The notes beneath the pieces were generated by a model, which worked only from the letters and a program-made list of their open reading frames with translations, was not told the origin of the DNA and made no database searches. A stretch of 38,710 nt of DNA, from positions 1 through 38,710 of the forward strand of contig JAGGUQ010000008.1 in the NCBI GenBank assembly GCA_021158435.1, read 5' to 3'. The stretch is from a bacterium (GTDB lineage Bacteria; Patescibacteriota; Patescibacteriia; UBA2591; MWDC01). The position numbers and the translations under genes are program-made. Below are positions 26,951-34,008 of this stretch, in pieces (the stretch's first letter is position 1; every line of letters begins with the position of its first letter).

Positions 26951-27427
26951 GCCAAAACAAGCTAAAAACATCGTATTCTTGGTTTCCCACATCTGATGAT
27001 AACGTGGAAGGGAAAAAATTTTTTCTTTTTTGTTAAAAGACAAACTTGGCACTCTTTTTAATCCTTCTTTGTCTATTAAATAAGACCCAAAAGCAACAAA
27101 TGTGCAATGATCAAAATTCTTGATCCTAAAAGCCAAAGCAACTAACTCATAAATTCCTGCTGGTCTTAAGCTCAACCTGTAAATAGTTCGCACAACTAAA
27201 CCTGAGGAAACTTTTGGTTTCAAAAAGCTGCCATCAAAATGCAAACAAGCCACAGATCCTTTTTTTACTCCTTGCTCCCATTCAGGAAAATTTTCTGTGT
27301 TTATTCTTGAATCACAATGAACTGAACCCAATCTTTGAAATGCTTCTTCTAATCTCTGAAAATTCCTTTCAACAAAAAATACTGATGAAAGTACTTCCCT
27401 TTCCCATTCATTAGATAAGGCTTTCAT
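26936..27427 (-). CDS. Hypothetical protein, paralog of the 26337-26807 product
   Basis: 163 aa; SLRPAGIYELVALAF...FGSYLI...SFNKKEKIFSL; strong SD AGGAGG. Confidence 0.75.
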   Translation of the reverse strand: MKALSNEWEREVLSSVFFVERNFQRLEEAFQRLGSVHCDSRINTENFPEWEQGVKKGSVACLHFDGSFLKPKVSSGLVVRTIYRLSLRPAGIYELVALAFRIKNFDHCTFVAFGSYLIDKEGLKRVPSLSFNKKEKIFSLPRYHQMWETKNTMFLACFGKRPL

Positions 27428-27478
27428 TTCCCCTCCTTTTATTTATTGTTTACTTTTTATTTAAAGAACGTACACTTT

Positions 27479-27976
27479 TTATATTATCACTGCAGCAGAT
27501 AAAACGCAAGTAAACGCCTCTTGGCAAACTGTGCTTGCGCTAATAAAAAACTTTTTATCTATTTGCACCCCCCTTTGTTCAAATCCTTGTTCAAGCATTT
27601 TTTCACATTGCTCTTTAGCCTGATCCTCTTCTAAATTAGAAGAAAACTCAAAAATAAGGCCATTTATTTTCTTGTAATCTTGTTTCTTAGGAATACCCAA
27701 ACTAAGAACAGCAGATATTCTTTCTCCTTTTTTCTGACTAAAACAAGCAGCATAAACTACAGGAAGCAAAGAACCTAAAGGAAGTGAAATTGATTTAGAT
27801 TTTAAATCCTTTAAATAAAAAATTTTAGCTTTTGGAGGGACAATGCTGGAAACTCTAATTAAATTATAATTAGCAATACCTGCGTCAAGTAAAGCATTAT
27901 CAAATGCGTTTACCTGACTAATTCCCCTCCCAATTCCTTTAGTTAAGATAACTTTTTTCGGCAGAAATAACTTCAT
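27479..27976 (-). CDS. pdaD: Pyruvoyl-dependent arginine decarboxylase
   Basis: LIRVSSIVPP self-cleavage motif (Ser-Ser), NAFDNALLDAGIANYN, C-terminal domain typical of PvlArgDC. Confidence 0.88.
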   Translation of the reverse strand: MKLFLPKKVILTKGIGRGISQVNAFDNALLDAGIANYNLIRVSSIVPPKAKIFYLKDLKSKSISLPLGSLLPVVYAACFSQKKGERISAVLSLGIPKKQDYKKINGLIFEFSSNLEEDQAKEQCEKMLEQGFEQRGVQIDKKFFISASTVCQEAFTCVLSAAVII

Positions 27977-28033
27977 TTTTCTATGAAAATAAACAAACTT
28001 AAACTTGTCCTAAATATAACAAAAATAAAACTA

Positions 28034-28062
28034 TTGACAAGGAATAATTATGGATATATATT
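28034..28062 (+). promoter_or_regulatory. Sigma70-type promoter for the redox/metal operon
   Basis: TTGACA (28034-28039) - 17 nt - TATATT (28057-28062), about 50 nt upstream of ATG 28114. Confidence 0.65.
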
Positions 28063-28113
28063 CAAAATGAATAAAACAAAATAACAATTTTTAATAATAT
28101 AAAAATCAACAAA

Positions 28114-28458
28114 ATGAAAATAGCAATCAGCTCTAATGGAAAAGATTTAAAAAGTAATATTAGTGAAGTTTTCGCTAGATGCCCTTATTTTTTTATTGCT
28201 GAAATTGAGAACGGAAAAATTCAAAAAACAGAAGCTATAGAAAACATTATTGCAAATCAAATGGTTCGAGCAGCTGGCATTTCAGTTGCCCAATTCATGG
28301 CAGAAAAAAATATTGAAGCTATAATTACGAAAAATGTCGGGCCAAGAGCTCTAGATGTATTAAATCAATTCGGAATAGATATTTATATTGGAGAGGGAAC
28401 AGTAGAAAAAGCCCTCCAAGAATTTATCAATGGAGAACTTAAAAAAATTGAAAAATGA
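28114..28458 (+). CDS. NifX/NafY/ORP-fold (dinitrogenase Fe-Mo cofactor family, PF02579-type) protein 1
   Basis: MKIAISSNGKDLKSNISEVFARCPYFFIAEIE...IITKNVGPRALDVLNQFGIDIYIG. Confidence 0.92.
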   Translation: MKIAISSNGKDLKSNISEVFARCPYFFIAEIENGKIQKTEAIENIIANQMVRAAGISVAQFMAEKNIEAIITKNVGPRALDVLNQFGIDIYIGEGTVEKALQEFINGELKKIEK

Positions 28459-28796
28459 AAATAGCAATTCCAATAAATAATAAAGGTGCTTTAGATAATA
28501 AAGTTGCTCCTCATTTTGGCAAAGCAAATTATTTTTTAATTTATAACACAGAAAAAAAGACTTTTAATATCTTACTCAATCCTGAAACTTCAGGGGGCTC
28601 AGAACTTCCTCCTGATTTTTTACATCGTCAAGGAGTAAAAGCAATTATTGCTTTTAGTTTAGGGCCTAAAGCCTATAATAAATTCAAAAACTACAATATC
28701 AAAACATATAAAGCAATTGAGGAAACAATCGAAAAAAATATCCAAAAATTAGAAAACAATGAACTTAAAGAACTACAAGAAGAAGACATTTTTTAA
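28455..28796 (+). CDS. NifX/NafY/ORP-fold protein 2
   Basis: MKIAIPINNKGALDNKVAPHFGKANYFLIYN...; ATGA overlap with the upstream gene. Confidence 0.9.
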   Translation: MKIAIPINNKGALDNKVAPHFGKANYFLIYNTEKKTFNILLNPETSGGSELPPDFLHRQGVKAIIAFSLGPKAYNKFKNYNIKTYKAIEETIEKNIQKLENNELKELQEEDIF

Positions 28797-28830
28797 TCCA
28801 AAAATCAATCAATATTAACAAAATTGAGCT

Positions 28831-30180
28831 ATGAAAACAGACATTTTAATCATTGGTGGCGGGCCAGCTGGAGTTGTTGCAGCTACCACTGCCAAAAAAC
28901 ATTACCCCCTAAAACAAGTCACTTTGATTAGAAAAGAGAAAAAAGCTGTTATCCCCTGCGGCATTCCTTACATTTTTAACCGTCTTGATTCAGTTGAAAA
29001 AAATTTAATGCCCGACCAGCCATTACTAAACAACCAAATTAATCTAATTATTACAGAAATTACAGAAATTAATCCTAAAGACAAAAAAGTTGTCGCAAAA
29101 AACGGAAATGTTTACAGTTATGACAAATTAATTTTAGCCTTAGGATCAACCCCACAATTAATTCCTATTCCTGGCTCAGAAAAACAAGGAGTGTGGTTAG
29201 TTAAAAAAGATTACGAATATTTAAAAAAACTTCGTCAAGCAGTTTTAAAAAGTAAAAATATAATTATTATTGGCGGCGGATTTATTGGAGTGGAATTTGC
29301 TGAAGAATTAAGCAATATTAAAAATTTAAACATTTATATCATTGAAAAACTAAACCACTGCCTTATTACAAATTTTGATGAGGAGTTTGCCTTAGCTGCA
29401 GAAGAAAAACTAAAAAACAAAGGAGTAAAAATTCTCACTAACAAAACAATAAAACAAATACAAGGAAAAGAGGCAGTAGAATATGTAGAACTAGATAGTG
29501 GAGAAAAAATACCAGCAGATTTAATAATTTTATCAATTGGAGCTCGGCCCAATGTAGATTTAGCAAAAAAAGCAGGTATAAAAACTGAAGAAAAAGGGGG
29601 AATAATTGTAGACGAATACATGAAGACAAATATCCCTGATATCTTTGCTATAGGTGATTGCGCCCAAACTAAAGATTTTATCACTAGCAAAAACATCCCT
29701 GTAATGCTTGCCTCAGTTGCTTCTACTGAGGCTAGAATTGCTGCTAATAATTTATACCAGATAGAACTTATTAGAGAAAACAAAGGGACTGTTGGTGTTT
29801 TTTCAACTTTTATTGATGGATTAGCCCTTGGAGTAGCTGGATTAACAGAAAAAAAAGTTAAACAAGAAAATATTGACTACCTAATTGGCGAAGCTGAAGC
29901 ACCAAATCATCATCCAGCTTATTTACCTGGAACAAAGAAAATTAAAGTTAAACTAATTTTTACTAAATCATCTGAATGTCTCCTCTTAGGAGGAGAAATT
30001 ATGGGGCCAGAAAGCATTGGCGAAATGTTAAATATATTATCTCTAGCCATCCAACAAAAAACTTCACTTTTTGATTTTAACACTTGGCAAATAGCTACTC
30101 ATCCTCTTTTAACTTCAGCACCAACAGTATATCCTCTTATTGCCGCAGCTCAAAATGCCTTATTAAAATTAAAAAAATAA
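28831..30180 (+). CDS. FAD-dependent pyridine nucleotide-disulfide oxidoreductase (CoA-disulfide reductase/NADH oxidase-like)
   Basis: DILIIGGGPAGVVAA, active-site-type PCGIPY, second dinucleotide site IIIIGGGFIGVE, DIFAIGDCA. Confidence 0.93.
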   Translation: MKTDILIIGGGPAGVVAATTAKKHYPLKQVTLIRKEKKAVIPCGIPYIFNRLDSVEKNLMPDQPLLNNQINLIITEITEINPKDKKVVAKNGNVYSYDKLILALGSTPQLIPIPGSEKQGVWLVKKDYEYLKKLRQAVLKSKNIIIIGGGFIGVEFAEELSNIKNLNIYIIEKLNHCLITNFDEEFALAAEEKLKNKGVKILTNKTIKQIQGKEAVEYVELDSGEKIPADLIILSIGARPNVDLAKKAGIKTEEKGGIIVDEYMKTNIPDIFAIGDCAQTKDFITSKNIPVMLASVASTEARIAANNLYQIELIRENKGTVGVFSTFIDGLALGVAGLTEKKVKQENIDYLIGEAEAPNHHPAYLPGTKKIKVKLIFTKSSECLLLGGEIMGPESIGEMLNILSLAIQQKTSLFDFNTWQIATHPLLTSAPTVYPLIAAAQNALLKLKK

Positions 30181-30206
30181 ATCTATCTTTAATTAATAAT
30201 AAAACA

Positions 30207-31073
30207 ATGAAAATCGCAATTACTGGTGGGAAGGGTGGTGTAGGTAAATCAATGGTAGCTACCTCATTAGCAACAGAATTTGCAAAAATCAACAAAACCA
30301 TGCTCATAGATGCTGATGCTGAATGTCCAAACGACCACCTTTTACTCTCTATAAAAAGAAAAAAATATACAGACGTCTATCAGGCAATACCAAAATGGAA
30401 TTTTAAAAAATGCAAAAAATGCGGAAAGTGTGCTTCTGTTTGTAAACAAGATGCTATTATCTTTGTCAAAGGGAAATATCCTGCTTTTGTAAAAGATGCT
30501 TGTATTGGCTGTATGGCTTGTAAAAACGTTTGCCCTTATGGCGCAATAACAGAAGCAAAAAGAAAAATTGGTACGATTTACACTGGCAAAAAGTATAATA
30601 TCAATCTAATTTCTGGCGAACTAAAACTAGGAGAGCTTCCTTCTGGTGAAGTAATAGCTAAACTAAGAAAGCACGCTGACAGAATTAACAAAAAACTAAA
30701 AGCTAGTACTATAATTATAGATTCCCCTCCTGGAATTGGTTGCCCAGTAATTGCCTCCTTGGTTGGAACTGATTATATCATAGCAGTAACTGAACCAACA
30801 CCTTCTGCTCTTTTTGATTTAAAAAGAGTTTTGTATTTAGCTAAATATTTTAAAATAGAACATGGGATTGTCATTAATAAATATGATTTAGCTAAAAACT
30901 TCTCTAAAGAAATAGAAAAATTTGCTAAGAAAAATAAAATTGAAGTCTTAGAAAAAATTCCTTATCAAAAAGATTTTATTAACTCTACCATAAAAATGAA
31001 GCCAGTTGTTGAAATAAACCCAAAATATAAAAAAATATTTAAAAATATCATTGATCAAATAAAATTTAAATAA
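30207..31073 (+). CDS. MinD-superfamily P-loop ATPase with inserted ferredoxin domain
   Basis: Start trimmed to MKIAITGGKGGVGKS (ORF-track start 30084 lies inside the upstream gene); CKKCGKCASVCKQ and CIGCMACKNVCP give two 4Fe-4S motifs. Confidence 0.95.
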   Translation: MKIAITGGKGGVGKSMVATSLATEFAKINKTMLIDADAECPNDHLLLSIKRKKYTDVYQAIPKWNFKKCKKCGKCASVCKQDAIIFVKGKYPAFVKDACIGCMACKNVCPYGAITEAKRKIGTIYTGKKYNINLISGELKLGELPSGEVIAKLRKHADRINKKLKASTIIIDSPPGIGCPVIASLVGTDYIIAVTEPTPSALFDLKRVLYLAKYFKIEHGIVINKYDLAKNFSKEIEKFAKKNKIEVLEKIPYQKDFINSTIKMKPVVEINPKYKKIFKNIIDQIKFK

Positions 31074-31074
31074 G

Positions 31075-32154
31075 ATGAAAGAAAAAATTGCCTTTATTTC
31101 AATATTAGCTAATGCAGTTTTAGCTGGAGGAAAAATCACTATTGGTATTTTTTCCAGCTCAACTGCTATCTTGGCTGAGGGTATCCATTCTTTTATGGAT
31201 ATTTTTTCTTCTGCTATCAGCTATATTGGCATTAAAATTTCTAGAAAACCAGAAGATCAAAAGCATCCCTACGGTCATCACAAATTTGAAGTTCTGGCTG
31301 GTTTACTAATTACTTTAATTCTATTCGGAACAGGTATTGGAATTATTTATGAAGCCTACCAAAACTTTCTAAATCCTTCTCCACTAAAAATCCAGGGCTT
31401 GGCTTTTGGAATAATGATTCTTTCAGCACTAGTTAACGAAATAATGGCTCGCTTAAAAATTCATTTTGGTAAAAAAGAGAATTCAATGGCCTTACTTTCT
31501 GATGGTTTCCACTCCAGAGCAGATGTTTATACTTCAATTGTGGTTTTTGCTAGTTTGCTTTTATCTAAATACTGGATTTACATTGACCCTTTGCTTGCTC
31601 TGCTTATTGGCCTTTACATTATTAAAGAATCATTCTCTTTAGGCAAAGAAGCAGCTGATTCTTTACTTGATGCCTCAGCAGGTCCAGAGATTGAAGAAAA
31701 AATAAAATCAATTGTTAAAAAAGAAAATATTGAACTTGATTCTTTAAAAACGCAGAAAAAGGGATCTGCTGTTACAGCTAATTTAGAAATAAAACTTCCC
31801 AGCAATCTAAATATAAAAGAAGCAACTGAAATTTCTAAAAATCTAAGAAAAAAATTAATGAAAGAAATTGAAACCCTTTCCTATGTAGCTATTCAGATTA
31901 AAAGTCATGAGATTGAAACTAATTTTTACAAACCAGATGTTAGTCCTATTCTTCGCCGAGGTTTTGGTATAGGTAGAGGCTTTGGATGGCAGCGAAGGGG
32001 TAGATTTAAAGGAGAAATAAAAGGAGCAGCTGGACGAGGTCCAAGTGGTTATTGTGTTTGCCCAAAATGCGGGTATAAAATTCCTCATCAACGCGGAGTC
32101 CCCTGCTCTACACTTCAATGCCCAAATTGTAAAATTAATCTACAAAGAAAATAA
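31075..32154 (+). CDS. Cation diffusion facilitator (CDF) transporter fused to a C-terminal Gly/Arg linker and Cys-rich ribbon
   Basis: AEGIHSFMDIFSS, HPYGHHKFE, DGFHSRADVYTS; C-terminal GYCVCPKCGYKIPHQRGVPCSTLQCPNC. Confidence 0.93.
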   Translation: MKEKIAFISILANAVLAGGKITIGIFSSSTAILAEGIHSFMDIFSSAISYIGIKISRKPEDQKHPYGHHKFEVLAGLLITLILFGTGIGIIYEAYQNFLNPSPLKIQGLAFGIMILSALVNEIMARLKIHFGKKENSMALLSDGFHSRADVYTSIVVFASLLLSKYWIYIDPLLALLIGLYIIKESFSLGKEAADSLLDASAGPEIEEKIKSIVKKENIELDSLKTQKKGSAVTANLEIKLPSNLNIKEATEISKNLRKKLMKEIETLSYVAIQIKSHEIETNFYKPDVSPILRRGFGIGRGFGWQRRGRFKGEIKGAAGRGPSGYCVCPKCGYKIPHQRGVPCSTLQCPNCKINLQRK

Positions 32155-32181
32155 ATTTAACTCTTCTTTAAAGAGAAATAG

Positions 32182-32217
32182 AAAATTCTGCCTTTATTAA
32201 TATCTGGCAGAATTTTT
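32182..32217 (+). terminator. Intrinsic terminator of the redox/metal operon
   Basis: AAAATTCTGCC...GGCAGAATTTTTT inverted repeat with T-tract. Confidence 0.8.
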
Positions 32218-32226
32218 TACTTAAAC

Positions 32227-32290
32227 GGTTTCCCGGAGGTAGACTCCGGAGGTAGACTCCGGGAAATTCTTGAACTGTGTCTGGGAAACC
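32227..32290. repeat. GC-rich palindromic element, copy F (reverse orientation)
   Basis: GGTTTCCCGGAGGTAGACTCCGGAGGTAGACTCCGGGAAATTCTTGAACTGTGTCTGGGAAACC; perfect 8-bp terminal inverted repeat GGTTTCCC/GGGAAACC. Confidence 0.85.
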
Positions 32291-32306
32291 CCTGAAGATC
32301 AAACTC

Positions 32307-32801
32307 TTAGGGTTTAGTAAATTTGCCATAAAGCTGAGTAAGCACTTCCTCTTTTGATTCTGCTAAGAGCGCCTCGATGCCTTCTTTTTTTAACTTATCT
32401 CTTTTTCTTTGAGGTAATTTCTGTGATCCTTCAAATACCCTTAAAATTGCCTCCTCGCTGTCGTCTGCTGTAATTCTATTTATAGAAATCTTCCCGCACC
32501 CAGTACATTCATGAATCAACATAAGCTCTCCTTGCCGACGTCTCCCATATTTATCTACACCCTCATGCTTAAATGTTAATCCAATTGGTTTCATTCCTGC
32601 TTGACATTGAGACATTCTATCTCCTGGCTTTTCTAAATCAACATGTTTAGACCACAAACAAAACGGGCAATGATTACGATGTGCCGTCCCTATAAATCTT
32701 GAAAAAGGAACCCATTGTTTGCAATAGCAACAACGAAATCCTTTCTCTCCCCCCTCTAACCTTAACCCTTCCCTTTTCCTTCTCCTACGTGCAATAAACA
32801 T
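32307..32801 (-). CDS. RNHCP-domain zinc-binding protein
   Basis: CCYCKQWVPF...GTAHRNHCPFCLWSKHVD matches the RNHCP signature. Confidence 0.9.
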   Translation of the reverse strand: MFIARRRRKREGLRLEGGEKGFRCCYCKQWVPFSRFIGTAHRNHCPFCLWSKHVDLEKPGDRMSQCQAGMKPIGLTFKHEGVDKYGRRRQGELMLIHECTGCGKISINRITADDSEEAILRVFEGSQKLPQRKRDKLKKEGIEALLAESKEEVLTQLYGKFTKP

Positions 32802-32857
32802 TTGCCTTCTTATTTAAACCTCCCTCTAAACAAGATGCCATCCAAACCATTTTATTG

Positions 32858-32931
32858 TGGTGGACCTAGGCAGAATCGAACTGCCATCTGCGCATTGCAA
32901 ATGCGCTGTTCTACCATTGAACTATAGGCCC
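32858..32931 (-). tRNA. tRNA-Ala (anticodon TGC), CCA encoded
   Basis: Cloverleaf GGGCCTA/TAGGTCC acceptor, GTTC/GAAC D-stem, GCGCA-TTTGCAA-TGCGC anticodon arm, GGCAG-TTCGATT-CTGCC T-arm, ACCA end. Confidence 0.96.
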
Positions 32932-34004
32932 AAAACATCTTTGTATTCATCCAAAATATTCTGTGCTGAAGCAAAAACTTTCATTTTTTTAATATTTTCT
33001 CCCAGCTCTTTTCTTAATTCTGAATTTTGGATTAATTTCCTAATTTCTTCTAAAAGCTTCTCTTTGTTTTGTTCATTTCTAAAAAGAGCCCTAATAGCCT
33101 TATGTTCCAAAAAATATAAAGCATTTGCCTCTTGGTGAGTATAAGCAATGGGCAAAACAATGCTTGGTTTGCCTAAAAAAGACAATTCCGATAAAGTCCC
33201 CATACCTGCTCTGCAAACAACTATATCTGCCATTTTATAAGCCAGAGGCATTTCTTTACCTAAAAACTGGAAAGAACGATAATTATCTTTCAAATTTTCA
33301 GATAAACTTACTGAACATTTAAAATTATTTCCTGTTAAATGAATAATTTTGCTAAATTTTAATAAATCAGGGAGTAAATTGCAAACTAATTCATTCAAAA
33401 GTGCAGCCCCTTGAGAGCCTCCAAAAATTAAAATTACTGGCAAACCATTCTTGCTAAAAGAAAAAAATTTTTCTGCCTGTTTTTTAGAAACTTTATCCAA
33501 ATCTTGTTTTACTGGATTACCTGTAAAAACCGTTTTTTGAGGCGGGAAATCCTTTAAAGAGCAAGCTAAACTAACTGTAATTTTACAAGCAAAAGGAGAA
33601 AGCAAGCGATTTGTTAAACTGGGAACAACATCCTGCTGATGAATAAAAACAGGTATTTTCAACAACCATCCAGCTATGCCTACGGGAACAGCAGCAAAAC
33701 TCCCTGAAGAAAAAATAGCTTTTGGTTTAAATTCTTTTAATAGTTTTATAGACTCAATTATTCCCAAAAGAACTAAAAAAGGCGCAAGAAAATTTCTTAG
33801 ATCAAAGTATCTTCTTAACTTACTGCAATGAATTCCTTTATAAGGCAAAGAAAAATCTTTGGCTATTCTAATAATTAATCTATCCGATTTCGGTCCAATA
33901 AAAAGAAATTGCGCATCTTTTTTCTTTTTTTGAATTGCTTGCTTTAAAGACAAAAGAGGACCAACTGAACCTCCAGTTCCTCCTCCAACAAGAACAATCC
34001 TCAT
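32922..34004 (-). CDS. murG: UDP-N-acetylglucosamine-N-acetylmuramyl-(pentapeptide) pyrophosphoryl-undecaprenol GlcNAc transferase
   Basis: MRIVLVGGGTGGSVGPLL, FIHQQDVVPSLTNRLL, FGGSQGA, CRAGMGTLSEL; start trimmed from 34019 to MRIVLVG. Confidence 0.94.
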   Translation of the reverse strand: MRIVLVGGGTGGSVGPLLSLKQAIQKKKKDAQFLFIGPKSDRLIIRIAKDFSLPYKGIHCSKLRRYFDLRNFLAPFLVLLGIIESIKLLKEFKPKAIFSSGSFAAVPVGIAGWLLKIPVFIHQQDVVPSLTNRLLSPFACKITVSLACSLKDFPPQKTVFTGNPVKQDLDKVSKKQAEKFFSFSKNGLPVILIFGGSQGAALLNELVCNLLPDLLKFSKIIHLTGNNFKCSVSLSENLKDNYRSFQFLGKEMPLAYKMADIVVCRAGMGTLSELSFLGKPSIVLPIAYTHQEANALYFLEHKAIRALFRNEQNKEKLLEEIRKLIQNSELRKELGENIKKMKVFASAQNILDEYKDVLGL

Positions 34005-34008
34005 AAAA

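Noticed and set aside
29334-29783. Minus-strand ORFs 29334..29783 and 29438..29629
   Set aside because: Antisense to the flavoprotein gene; hydrophobic composition is typical of AT-rich antisense frames.
30084-30206. Extended N-terminus of the MinD-type ATPase in the ORF track
   Set aside because: Overlaps the 3' end of the flavoprotein gene; MKIAITGGKGGVGKS at 30207 is the typical start.
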